From: Prunus persica | Taxonomy: Eukaryota; Streptophyta; Magnoliopsida; Rosales; Rosaceae | Assembly (NCBI RefSeq): GCF_000346465.2 | Contig: NC_034012.1 | Span: forward strand, 1,203,134-1,267,133 | Length of the DNA: 64,000 nt | Direction of reading: 5' to 3' | In this document: piece by piece, positions 35,097 through 47,874 of the stretch | How positions within the stretch are numbered: position 1 is the stretch's first letter | Layout: the number at the start of each line of letters is the position of its first letter | The notes under the pieces: model-generated | Told to the model about the DNA's origin: nothing | The model's input: the letters and a program-made list of their open reading frames with translations, nothing else | Databases searched by the model: none | Translations under genes and position numbers: made by a program

Positions 35097-36701
35097 TGAT
35101 AAAGGGGAGTTGATGCTAAATGGTAGAGAGAGCTATCTCATATTAAACCAAGGAACTGCTTTCTTTTATTTGAATCAAGCATGCACATATGCGTCTGAAG
35201 CGAATGCTACAAGTCGTTTCAAAGTGTACATGTTTGTTTGTCACCGTTTGCATTGTATACTGATGATTTTGCAGTAAATAAATAAATATTTCCCATTGTG
35301 GCTTTCATCACCTTTGGATGGAGGTTAGAGCCAGATGCCACTCTATTTGTTTATTCTTTTGTGAGGTTTGGGTTCAACCATGATTACATTTACATGATAA
35401 TGTAATATCTGAGGAAGACTCTGTTTTGTTTTGTATTTGGGCTGGATGTTTGGACCATGATTGAGTTAGTACATAAGAATGTAATGTTTTTTATTTGTGG
35501 GCTTGAGCATCCAATTTCTAACGTTAGATCTCTTAGCAAACCACTGGATTTCCAATGTGCCATTGTTTTATTAGTATGTCCTTTTCAATGGAATGCCTTT
35601 TGGGTTGGTCTGTTTTGTTATTATATTTGATTCTTCATCTTAAATTCTAGATTAACCTCTAAATATGTCATTTCTATGACAAATAATTTTGTAGTTTAAT
35701 ATATCCTTGACTTACTGGAATGAGGGAGAGAGGGGGGGAGCAATAAAAGCTGTAACTGCTACCATTCCTAGATGGCCTAAAAAAACCAAACTCTTTAAAG
35801 AGAAGGATGGGAAGATGGGAAATTACCTATTACCTAGGGGTAGATGAGGGCGGGTAAAGAAATAGACTTTCAGGGGGGCAGGCAGATCAACAAATCAACA
35901 ACTATAATAAAAAACGTATTGCCAACTTCACACTTCAATTTCAAAGGGTGCGTGTGGAAATAAGACTTATTGCCAACTTCACAAACCCAATGCTTGATTC
36001 TGTGGATTTTGGGATGGATGACCCTTCGTTGTTCTCATGACATGACTTGTTTTTGGCTTATTTGTGTGGTTTTCATGTCAATGTTAGGGAAAGAGCCTTC
36101 CACAACAACCCAATGCACTCCTGGACTGCAAAGCACTTGCTTAAAGAAAAAGTTTCAAGTGCGCATGCGTGAACCACTAAATTATGATGATTATTAATAT
36201 TATTACTATTGCTTGCAATCTCACATGGAGGCCACGTACAACAAACAAAATGGGCCGGTTGAAGTTGGATTGCCAAAAGAGCAAGCAAAATAAAAGGCAG
36301 AGGGGAATGAACGGAAAAGGATGAGGAGGCGGCCAAAAAAGTGACTTTCTTATCATCCACTAAAGCTGTGTAGAGAAACAATATTTTACAAAAGAACACA
36401 TCATGTGTTTTGATCTCACCCATCTACATTAAAAATAAAAATAAAGGAAGATTCCTTCTCCTTGTCACAATGCATTACGACGTTGTCATCACTTCTAAAA
36501 TTCTGCAAAAAGAAGTTTGGTATCTGTATGAAGACAAGAGTGGTGGGAGGTTGTTAGCTTTTTCCATCCTTGGAACTAAATCATCATCTTTCTGTTGTGT
36601 AATCTTGTCCCAAATCTCTCATTAGAAAGAAGCCGCTTTTTCGAGTAGCTACTTTCCCATGTCTTCCATCTTAAATTCTACTACAAAGTGCACACATTAT
36701 G
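35097..36701. other. Convergent 3' region of RP1 and the membrane-protein gene
   Basis: About 1.6 kb, AT-rich. Short open frames (35970-36197, 36073-36423) show no motif. No repeat recognised. Confidence 0.4.
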
Positions 36702-38807
36702 TCACTGCTGCCAATCTAGACTGTTTTCATCTGCGTTGTACTTGGCAATTGAAAGGGTGAAGTATATCAACAAGATTGTTCCAATGCTTGACCTGTCGCC
36801 ACAAAAACATACTTGCGTCATTGAGCCCAAGAGGGGAAGCTTCCGTTGTAAGTTGTAACTATAGACTATTTAGAGAGAGATTAGAAAACTTACATGGTGG
36901 CAAAGAAGAAAAGAACCCTCTTGGGGTCGATGGCCCAAGATGAAGAGCGCCGGAAACTATTTCTCCGAACAACACATCTGCCATCGGTGGTGGTGCCGAT
37001 GTTGGCTGCTGTGACGGTGATTTGATGATGGACTTGCGGGTTGCTCGAATGATCTATGGTCCCCATAGCCAGTGGGGACTTAGGCGTGCTAGATCCTACA
37101 AGAGCAGCTGCAACTCAATAATTCCATGCCAAATTGTGCACACATAATATGTTAGCTAACTAGACTTTCACCACCAAATTTCCCATAATGCTGGTTCATA
37201 ACTGCCTAAGGGGCCCTAAACAAGGAATTAAAACAAAAGGGAAAAGATATACAGTAATCTGTACTTTTACAAAACATCAAACTGCATCATCTAGTTGACC
37301 CAGCACTGGTTGTATTCACTGTCATAACTGCAATTTGTGATAAGAGTGGGTTCTACTTTGAATTATGGCTGTGGGTTCATGTTTATCCCAACTAATTTCC
37401 AACTAACAAGTTTGAATTTTTTTAAGCAAATCAGTCAGAAAACTTAACCACCCTTTAAGAAGATGCTCAAGGGCACTCACATACATCAGCACATCAGATA
37501 CAGTAAAAATATTATTAATATAAATAAATAAGAATATTTGAATGTAAGGCAGGCCAAGTGTATGGGAGTCACCCACCTCAATGTGAGGCTGGTACAGGTT
37601 GGTGATAACAATTATATATCACAACAAATGTGGCACACACTTAGGTATGGTCAAAATTTCCATTTTGTTCTTATTGGTTTTACAAGTGTCTCGCATTTTG
37701 TTTCCAGAGTCTCGTAGATTGCAGGACCATCAAGCCCAGAAGGGCAATTGAGCAATCACTCTCACACACAAAAATTATCAATCTTTTACCAAGCTTGTGA
37801 TAGTTTATTACCTATTAAAAAAAAATAAACAATTCATGGTTATAGGTGAAGGGAATTAAACTATTATTACCTAACGGTGAAGATGCTCCCCCAGCCAAAA
37901 CATCTCTATCAGTTGAAATGGCGTTGTAATTTATCTTCTTCTCCACATCACGCTGAGACCATTTCCGAGAAAGATTTCTCTGCATCTTTATCATCATCAT
38001 AAAGAAATTGTCAACAATTACTCACCACCATCATTTTCCATTTAACCTTTTCTTTTGGGGGGACCTTTAAAAAGATAAGTACAAAGAAGAGTAAAAGCAG
38101 AGTTGCAATGAAAATTTAAAAGAGACCAAACTTGCAATGATGATGCTTGCTTGAGAAAGACATTCGATTACAATGGCCGCAAAGTTTAATGGAGGGGGTA
38201 TTATTATAAGGTTATCTCAGACATATTGGTTTTCCATTTCAAGAAAACCATGAGTAACTGAGAGATTAGCCATTAAAAATTGTCACTTTTATGATGTTAA
38301 TGGAATGTAGGAAATCAAAAAGAAATAAAAGAAATGCAGAAGGCGCAAACTCTTATGAAAATAAAGAAATTAAAAGAATCCCATTAGATAAATGAGGAAG
38401 AACGTACCGAGACTCTAGAATTTGGAGTAATATCTTTATCGGTGCCATGGGAGAAGCTTTCCATATCAATGACAAAGCTGTCAGACTTATCTGCTGTGTA
38501 ATGAAAGCCGTTTATATGATCGGAAACTGAGATTTTCTGGGTACCCATTTTTTCTTCTAATCCATAAACCTCTTCAGTGGCTGCCGAATCCTGAACAAAA
38601 TCAAGAACCCAATACAGAAACAGAGGCTCTGTAATTCAAAATTGTTCTGGAAATTTGAAAACATATGCCGAACAGTTACGGAGGACTCAGAGAGCCCAAT
38701 GGAACAGTTACAAGAATTGAATGGAGCAATTTACAAGAAAGAAACGGAAATGAAAAATAAAGAAAGCCCAGAGAGCTAGTGCTTACCAACTTTGGATTTT
38801 CCGCCAT
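36702..38807 (-). CDS. Plant-specific single-pass membrane protein of unknown function
   Basis: Five exons in phase: 38807-38787 (21 nt), 38590-38408, 37985-37871, 37107-36894 and 36792-36702; 207 residues starting MAENPKL. The N-terminal half is acidic and Ser-rich (HINGFHYTADKSDSF, IDMESFSHG). A basic part follows (MQRNLSRKWSQRDVEKK), then a His/Thr-rich part (NPQVHHQITVTAANIGTT) and an Arg/Ser cluster (RRNSFRRSSSWAIDPKR). One transmembrane helix (VLFFFATMSSMGTILLIYF) ends in a short tail (AKYNADENSLDWQQ). RRNSF and FRRSSS resemble basophilic kinase sites. I know no function. The position between RP1 and LpxD matches a small transmembrane protein I recall at At4g21215. Only fragments of it show as continuous open frames. 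Confidence 0.82.
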
Positions 38808-41800
38808 TTTCTGTCACTTTTATAGGAGAAGAAAGCAGCCCAAATGAGAAAGAAGCAACGCAACAGAGAAATTGAGAGAAGAAAAGGTCGTATCCACAGC
38901 GTTATAAAATTGCGTACCGAATGGGACAATCACCAGCCACCACCTGATTGTCATATAAGAAAATGAAAAAACAACAAAGAAACACCCAAATAAGTCAAAA
39001 CTCGAAGATTTAACCCCAATAAAGAAATACCATATGAAACAAAGCCCGTGAATTGTAAGAAAGAAACTAACTTGGTACATAAAGACTGACTTTTGTTTAT
39101 TGGGTTTTCTTCCTCCAACTGCCCCACCCAGTGGTTCAAAGAAAATAATATCTCAGCACAGAGCAGACGACGTAAACACCCAGAAGAGAAAAAATGACAG
39201 TCTTTTCTTCTTTCTTCAACAAACAAAACCTTGATGAGAAGGAGGCCTGAAGGGCTTCACAATAATACAATTCTGTTGCCAAAAGCGGAAGAGAGAGAAG
39301 AATTTTGGGTGAGAGGGAGTGGGAATGTGATCATGTGGGACTGTTCTTAAGAAACTGGCTGGTGCTTTTATTTTATACGATCATCAGCCTGAGTTGGTGT
39401 CTGATTATAATTTATAATTGTAGCAGGAGCATACGTTTTGAGTATGCAAAATAAAATTTCATTTTCTTGACCAATTTAGATTTACAGGGTGGTGGGGGAG
39501 ATCACAAGGGGGCCAGTCCATAGTAAATCCCCTACACCCACCCCCGAATTAATAGAACAAACATCCTGTCATGTTCCGCTAATTCTGGTTGTGTGGATTG
39601 CTTAATCATTAATTAAACAGGACAAAATGGTTTTAATTTGTAGTCCCTTGTAAAGCTATCCATCGTTGATTTCGAATTTCGATGGATATTTGCTAAAATT
39701 GTATCAATCTCATTTGTCTCTCTCAGCTCAATCAGTTCTGCACGACAAGGTTTGATGATCTGTATAGTAAAGTTCACATGGATTATCCCACATTAAAATC
39801 TAAACTTTGGAAAATTCTAAAAAGCCATAACTAAAAATATGATGATGAGTGACTTTCGTATTATAACACAGGTGGAGGTCTAGCCATTTTTTTTTCTTCA
39901 AAGAGTCGACATTCCTAAACTACCTCGTGGGGATTTATTTTTTTTATTTTTTTTATCAGAGAAAAAACATTTCATTGAAACATCACTGTCATAATACAAT
40001 TGAACAAAAAAAATTGGATTTCGTCGATACAAAAAGTGTGGCATGATTAAAACATTGCTTTAAAAAACTCTAAACGGAGGAATTTAAATTTTGAAACTTA
40101 CTAGGAGGCGAGGAAATTAATAGTTTTTGATAATTCAATATATGTGGACAGCTTTTAATTGTCTTCCCGAGCTATAAGTTGATTAGCATATGAAGACAAT
40201 TCAACACATATAATTATAATTTATTTATTTATATAATAAAAATCGTTGCGTAACAATTTGTAACGTGATTGTGTATATAAAGATTGTAGATAAACATTCT
40301 TCTTTCTAAATACACAAAAAAAGCAAAGAAGAAGAAGAAAAAAAAAGAAGGAAGAAGTTGTCAATTTACATGTGACGACGTGAAGGAGACGTTTTTTGGC
40401 AGCGCATCAAGGGAAAGAAAACAAAACTATGGCTCTATAGTTTTTGTTTTTATTATTTTCTTTCTTGTTTAATTTTTATTTTATTTTTTATACCACTGAT
40501 ATTAAGGAGGTAAATTCGAATATCAAACTTTCAAATAAGAAAAACTGTTGTTAAGTTAACCACTTGTAGACGTCCGCAGTCTAATTTTACGTGAAGCGGC
40601 ACAAGTAAACGTAATACACAAAAGCCTCATTCCTTTTGCTTTTGGTTAGGAAAGAGCAGATGAGGATCGACCAACCTTCCTTAATTAACAAATGCTACTT
40701 AACACATGAAAGTGCATATGGTGAGGCGGCGCCATGTCAGGGTCCAGGGAGGCTTAAAGCAGCAAAGAAATATAAAGCAAAATAGTTTTTAACAACTTAA
40801 TTATGTTCTTTTAAAATTGAGAAAAATGCTTGTCACCCTTTTTATTTTTATGGTCAGAAAAAAAAGTCAAAAAGACACATACGTGTGAGCCCCAAATTGT
40901 TGTCTTGTTTCTTTTATGTTCTTTGGCTTCTGCTTTCTTTTTCTTTCAGTTATTATGAGTAGAAAAGGAAATCATCACCAATTTGAATTTTGTTTTTGCA
41001 AAACCAGTAATGATCACAACATACATTCTATTCTGTTCTATGTGATCTTCGATGAATTCTCAGCAAAATTTGACCCCAAATGTTCCCATTGCTTTCAAGT
41101 TTTGTATACCAACTTGTAGCAGTTGAGATGACAACGTAAGATTTCAGTTTTTTGTGCAGCTGGCAGCCTCAGATAAAACAAAAACGGCTTCAAAATTATG
41201 TGCCAAAATTTGACATGCAGAGCTCTGCAAATTTGAAGCAAATATCTGTGGTGCCTATAAAGCTACCACTGTGGCTGAAATAAACCAGCTGTATGCATCC
41301 TCATGCAGCTTTCACATTTTTGTCATTTGAGATTAAATTCGCTTTGATTCTTTTTTGACAACTTGTAACACTTGAGAAGGACGACCTTGTGTTTTTCAGT
41401 TCCACAAACTGCAGGCAATGTCAGATAAAACAAACACAGGATAAGTCCCCCTTTTTCTATTTTGACATTTTGGGCAGCTGAACTTGATCCCTTGGAAAAA
41501 AGACGACATGGTGGTCACTATCTAAATATAGAAACGTGACCGTGGGAGTAAAACCACTACTTGATATTTTTCATTCACTCTCCCTTATTTATATTCTTTA
41601 GTTTGGTCCCTATGTCTCTCTAGCTAGCATAGCAATTATCATTGACGGCTGTGATTTGCACCAGAACAATGATCTGGGGTTTTGATTCACTCCGACTCGT
41701 TAGAAGAATCGAAGCAACATGAAGCAGAGACCGAAAAAGGATGAGGCTCTCAAACGTTTATAGCCAGAAGTGCAGAATCAAGGTTTAGCCTTAGGCATGC

Positions 41801-42959
41801 TATCCTTATCTCATTGTAAGCCATGGTAATGGTTTTTCAAAAATGACGCACACAAAAAATTAAAACATCTTCACTGTATTGAATTAAGGTATAAAGTTGC
41901 TTGTCATTACTCAATACCCAAATTAAGAGAATGAGGAGGACATATATTGGCCAAATTAGGACAGATATTGGCTTCATTCTTATGTTCTCATTCGAGATTT
42001 CTTCTATGGTTTGTCTTTGTTACTAGCAAGCAATCAGGTCCCCATCAATTTAAATCTGTGGGAGTTCTTATTTCTCAACAAATGGTCCATTTTGCAGAAT
42101 GTGAAAACCGGCACTGAACTGAAATCTACAGTATAATTGACAAAGAAAGAAAGAAAAAAAAAAAAAAAAATCATGCCTTCCATTCGATGTTTAATCATGC
42201 ATGCCTTCATTCATAGGGTCAGAAGTGTTGTCTAATAAATATTTTAAAGTCCAGAATCGTTCTCTGTGGATTATCTTCCTAATTAATTTGGTTCTGAATC
42301 ATAATGTACCAGTGTCCAAATATTGTTTATGCAGACACATATATCCAGGCCAACTATCTAATTATATGTTATCCCCAATGGTTGGTGGTGGAAATCCACC
42401 ACCTGTCTATTGCTTGGTGATCTTAGCCAATCACAAATACACACGGGGGGTTTTCCATTTTCTTTCCCAATTCATTTTTTTTGTACCCTTTTGAACCTCC
42501 TCATAATGTGAATGAATGAATCATATCAAACTCTGTGTCTGCTTGGTGGATGGTAGAGAAAAGAAAACTTGTGTAATAAAAAATGGTCGTTGGTTGGATA
42601 ATATTGGATTGCTAGGGTACTTCCATAAGCAAAAAGTTAAAATTTACATGATGTGGTGGGGTACAAACAATATCAGCAATCAATCAAAGTAATCGATCAT
42701 TACATGACCAAAAGCATATTTCTTTTTCCTTGTAATTTACACTCCTATAGTTTTAGTGAAAAAATAATTACTTCATGTTAAGGAAAGAGGAAAATTTTAG
42801 CTGATCTCTCCCTCTGTGAGTCTCAAAGAACAACTCCGTAGAGGTGAAAGGAGGAAGAACCATTAAGTGTGTTGATGCAGTATGTACATTTTAGGGAAGA
42901 TGGGAAGATGGAGGTGGGGACTGGTGAGTTGACGGGATGGGAAGAAAGGGAAGATGGGG

Positions 42960-43110
42960 TTTATTAACCCTAAAGTTTTAATAGCTAAAATTACTAAAAT
43001 GCTCATGCCACGTCAGCATAATTAACACTTTTGTTGATGAAAATTGATTGAAGAATTTCTGTTTCAGGGGGTAAAGTGAGACCGAACGCTCGTTTCAGGG
43101 AGTAAAACAA
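42960..43110 (-). repeat. Dispersed non-coding repeat, copy 2
   Basis: Reverse-complement relative of 13535-13670. The shared core is AGCTAAAATTACTAAAATG, then CATGCCACGTCAGCAT. Two GTTTCAGGGGG-type phrases follow at about 43062-43100. Confidence 0.5.
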
Positions 43111-44356
43111 TGATTAAGCCTTAATTTAATACATATGTCAAATAATTTAATATAATATATACCTATTAGTATTACTATATTTCCAGTAGGCCTATATACA
43201 CATAACATTATTATTAGTAGGAACTTGTCGAACTCGATGATTACAAGCATCAATAATAATGGAAAAGAGAGAGAAGATGGCCAAGTTCCATAATAATTGT
43301 CAAATCTTCCATGAATATATTGTAGATATTATCAGTACCTGGATCATATATATATATATATATATATATATGTGATCCAATAAAGCAAGATCTCTCAAAA
43401 GATAAGAGCTAAAGCCGTGGCCCTGCCTGCTCTTGGCGCTCTGGCCATCAAGGAACAGACAAATGGCTGGCGGTTGACTGATGATGACTCTACCATGAGC
43501 AGCAGCAGCAGATTACAGAATCATCTTCTTCTATACAAATGGTGTGCATATAGACGTTTTCACCAAAGTTTCTTTGAACCAACCAACCATATGTTATCCG
43601 CTGAAGAAAAAGAACCGTTTATGTTTGAAGTTACGCAGAAAAAAACAGACAAAATCATAGTTAGCTAGTTACCGACTCAGAATAGCATGTTGCATGCAGA
43701 CAATAAAAGGGACAAACATTCAGAAGTGACAAAGTTCCAATGCATTTGAAAGAGAGAGGGTATAATATTGGTGGGCTCCCGTACGATTTGTATACTGTTG
43801 AGTTGTAGTAAATTGACAGCTCTCGTGCGTCATCTTGGACATAAATTAAGGCCTGGACAGTATCTCACTAGTGGAAGTTAATAATTACCAGAGCTGAATG
43901 CCGAGCTTATTACATCAAGTTCCTATTAAATCATGTTCATGGGCTACCTTGTTTTGATTGAGAGGAGTTTGCTTTTGCTTTATGTTTCTAAACACTTAGG
44001 TCTGATTGATCCTATCATTGATTCAACACTGTTGCAAGAAACAAATGATTAATTATGCTAAGCTAACTCATATATTTTTATTACTTGGATCGTTACCACC
44101 CACCCACCAATGATGCGTACGCCCTTTGTTTTTGTGCTGACAAATCACTTCATAATATATAAAGTTTGGGAAATTGGTAGCCCCTCCCATCCATCCATCC
44201 ATCACCACCACACAAAGGCTCCCTGTGTGTCTGAAATTTGTACGAGTCATTTGCATTGCATTATTTATGGCTCCATTGCGTTTGTACTTGCATGCAATCC
44301 ATTCCAAACATGCGTTTGAATAAAGTTGAGATACATTAATTGTTAGCAATGTCGAC

Positions 44357-44359
<3 letters not shown>

Positions 44360-44410
<51 letters not shown>
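44360..44410. repeat. (TC)n microsatellite
   Basis: About 25 TC units followed by a C run, the same layout as at 32023-32097. Confidence 0.95.
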
Positions 44411-44413
<3 letters not shown>

Positions 44414-45012
44414 CCCCACTCTCCCTCTCTCTGTGTTGTTGTGTGTGGGGTTTTAAGTTAACATATCAAGCTCTGTCTTTTGTTGCTTGCTACTGATCCT
44501 AAATCAAAAGATTGAATACATCCATTCTTTGTGTGTGTTGATGTAGACGGGAAGAAGATGCTCTCCGATCCTATCCCATCCCATTTTCGTCTCCCTCTTT
44601 TTTGAGGGCACACGTATTCAAACTATGACCCACGGGCCATGGCTAGGCCACGGGCAGATCAACTATATATGAATTATTCATTTTTAAATTTATTATTATT
44701 AATAATTATATTATACTTGAGCTACAAATGAAAGTATCTCTGAAGTTAAGTCAAGTATTAAACTTTATTTATTTCAGTTCAGAGAATTGAGGATTTTGAA
44801 AAGAATATGGGCTCTTGGCTGAACTTTGTTGGGCTTAAGTGTGAACCAAGCTTACTACTTGCTCAATAGTGGGTCTTGCCTGAACTTTGTTGGGCTAAAC
44901 TCCAACGGGCTGATGGATGTGGTCACATTTTCCAGTCCATCGACAATCAAACCAAGTCTATTCGATCTCAATTTTATAAGATGAACAACATTAACATTAA
45001 ACCATAGATTCC

Positions 45013-45193
45013 GAGCCCTTACATTTAGACATTGTGCATTTATTCGTATTTCGCGACAACAGTGTTAAATTGTAGTTGATTAAATGGATAAGTGTTAAAA
45101 ATCGAAGTGTCTTATCTTGGATTGTTAGATTATTAGAATAATTTAGATGTCGCAAAATGCGGATAAATGCACAATATTTAAATATAGAGGCTC
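45013..45193. mobile_element. Foldback/MITE-like element with 45-bp inverted repeats
   Basis: The arm 45013-45057 (begins GAGCCCTTACATTTAGACAT) matches the reverse complement of 45149-45193 with about ten differences; the inner TGTGCATTTAT is identical. The 91-nt centre is AT-rich and non-coding. No clear target-site duplication was found. Confidence 0.6.
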
Positions 45194-45878
45194 AATCTCA
45201 ATCCAGCATGGTTAATGCTAGCTGGCGTGACAAGAAATGCAAAATTTAAATATTGACGGACACATTCAAACTGATAATACTTAACGACATTCTAACATCC
45301 AAACCATGTGATGTGCTACTGGTCGTATATCATAGGTTATTAGAAGTATGTATCTAACTAACATTAAGGCGCAATCCAAGCCCTCTTACGTGTCCATAAA
45401 CATAATTATATATGATTTTATCACACAACCTGTACATGTCCTATATAGATAATTTAAGCAATTCTCTAATATATATTATCTTTCAGGACTTCAAGTAGAG
45501 CAGGATAATAAGTTTGCCTCAGCAGCAGCACTACTTACTTACTAATTAAACAAATAGATGGACTTTGTTTAGCAACATCACATGCTTTGTATTATGTTAG
45601 GGGTCAACTGTTTTTTCGAGCTCCCGAGGAAGGACTCATCCATCATGCAGCTTGATGCTTTTATTCAATGACAATGGAGGTGAACCAATAGGGGTTTAAC
45701 AACTTAATCTTGAAATATTAAGAATTAACCTATTGCTAATTATAATTTATATGTGATGTGAGGCCGAACCGGTAGACATGTGAGGCACCATATTATAAAT
45801 CAGTGAAATTAAACAATCAAAAGTCAGAAGTGTTCCAAGTAATATGACATGATTAGCGGGTTCGTTAGGACGTCAAAG

Positions 45879-45913
<35 letters not shown>

Positions 45914-45967
45914 AAGTTGGTGTCTGTGTTTCAGCACAAGAGATAATCACAAACCCTTGAGCTTGAC

Positions 45968-47238
45968 ATGGCTACTTCAAAGCTTTTCTCATATCTCTTT
46001 CTCCAGCTGACCTTTATACTTTTTGTCCTTGACCTTGCAAATGCGCAGGGAGGGCTCAACGTCGGGTTTTATGCAAAGTCATGCCCCAAAGCTGAGGACA
46101 TTGTGAAGAAAGTCATCTTTCAAACCATATCAACTACACCTTCACTTGCTGCTCCTTTGTTGAGAATGCATTTTCATGATTGTTTTGTTAGGGTAAGTAT
46201 ATATAACCAAAGAAATAATGTTATCTATTTCTTTCCATGCAACTGATATATATCACTGGTTTTTCCTGCAGGGTTGCGAAGGTTCGATACTATTGAACTC
46301 TTCCACCAACCAAGCTGAAAAAGATGCAATTCCAAACCTAAGTCTACGAGGATTTCAGATCATCGACAAAGCTAAGTCTGCTTTAGAAAAGGCATGCCCT
46401 GGAGTGGTTTCATGTGCAGACGTCTTAGCCATAACAGCTAGAGATGTGGTTTCCGCGGTACTAAATCATATCATTTTCCCTCCATTACATTCCATTGAAT
46501 TTGTAAATTTTGCTTTTAAACAGCTAATGTTCATGATGTGATGACCTCAGCTCAATGGAGCACACTGGAACGTTGAAACAGGACGAAGAGATGGTAGAGT
46601 TTCCAATATAACAGAGGCCTTTATGAATCTACTACCACCCACTGCAAACATTACTATATTAAAAGCAGGCTTTGCACGAAAGGGTCTAAGCGCCAAAGAT
46701 CTTGTAGTGCTATCAGGTACCTAAACACCACAACATATATATACGTAAAGTTTCAGTTTTTACTAACTCTATTATGTTTATGAAACAAATTTAATTACGC
46801 TCTCCTATTATGCATGCACTTATATAAGGCGGGCACACTATTGGGACTTCTCACTGCACTGCCTTCAGCAACCGCCTTTACAACTTCACGGGGAAGGGCG
46901 ATACTGATCCCACACTGGATCCCAACTACATTGCAAGATTGAAGTTGAAATGCAAACCCAATGATCAAAAGACTCTTGTGGAGATGGATCCGGGGAGTTT
47001 CAAGACATTCGACCAGACCTATTTCACTCTCGTGTCCAAGAGAAGGGGTCTCTTCCAATCCGATGCAGCTCTTCTTGATGACAGCGAGACAAAAGCTTAC
47101 GTTCAAAGTCATGTTGCCGCCGTTGGAAAATCTAGTTTCTTTAAGGATTTCGGTGTTTCCATGGTGAACATGGGTAGGATTGGAGTTCTCACCGGTAACG
47201 CAGGGGAAATCAGGAAAGTTTGCAGCAAGATTAACTAA
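45968..47238 (+). CDS. Secreted class III peroxidase
   Basis: Four exons in phase: 45968-46192, 46272-46457, 46551-46716 and 46829-47238; 328 residues. This three-intron layout is the classic one for the family. A signal peptide ends near ANA (about residue 26), and mature [14 protein letters not shown] has the usual N-terminal pattern. Distal haem residues Arg66 and His70 lie in RMHFHDCF, the proximal His195 in [10 protein letters not shown]. The protein oxidises phenolics with H2O2 in the wall or apoplast (lignification, wall cross-linking, defence). After the distal motif it reads GCEGSILL instead of the common GCDGS, a mild variant. The promoter contains a (TA)n tract at 45880-45909. It resembles the Arabidopsis peroxidase 3/27 type; the exact orthologue is not certain. 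Confidence 0.95.
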
Positions 47239-47874
47239 GGTTTTATTAATTTGAACACCAAGTGAGCAAATAAAAGGATGTATATCTGCCTCCATATATA
47301 TGTATTTGTGCCAGTGTATGTTGTTCTTGATTATTTTCTTTCTCAAATAAATGTCTAGTTAAGTTTCAGTATTGGTGGTGTCAACTTCTCTGGATCCAGA
47401 CGCCATTATAAAAAATGCATAGACAACATGTCAGTTCCTTTTTTTTGGTGATAACGGACATGGGCACATTTGCCATTGATCTCCGGACCACAGCAAGACC
47501 AATATACAAAGATACCTCAAAAACAAAAAATGAATAAAGTACACATAAACATTGGATCACCAGCTCACAAGATTCCTTAGTTCGTATCTATACTTTTCAC
47601 AATCCGTAGGAAACCTTTATGCCTTGTTCGGATACAAGTCTCTGTATGTAATACGGTGATGGATGATGCATTATTTGTACGTACATTTCATAAACCAATT
47701 GATACAATACATACAACAATGTCCGTTATATTCTTTTCTTTCTCCCTCCTAAAAGACCCAAAATGCTTTAACCTCCCTTCACTCTTCCCCGCCACCTTCT
47801 TCACTACATAAACATTAACAAACCTCTCCCTCTATCCTATTCATCAAATCATCCCCAAAACTTCCCTGCCAAAA
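47239..47874. other. Peroxidase 3' flank and NHL promoter
   Basis: About 0.6 kb. The last part is C/T-rich, as in plant leaders. Nothing else recognised. Confidence 0.35.

Larger units (their letters stand above)
38808..45967. other. Long intergenic region upstream of the peroxidase
   Basis: About 7 kb without a supported gene. It holds a poly-A run (about 42155-42171), a (TA)n tract (about 43346-43371), (CT)n at 44360-44410 and (TA)n at 45880-45909 close to the peroxidase start. It also has a diverged direct duplication (about 41119-41185 and 41360-41440), a dispersed repeat (42960-43110) and a foldback element (45013-45193). The frame at 43417-43668 has no recognisable domain. Confidence 0.4.

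Noticed and set aside
43417..43668. 83-residue frame starting MALPALGALAIKEQT
   Set aside because: No domain, no promoter context; composition like the surrounding intergenic DNA.
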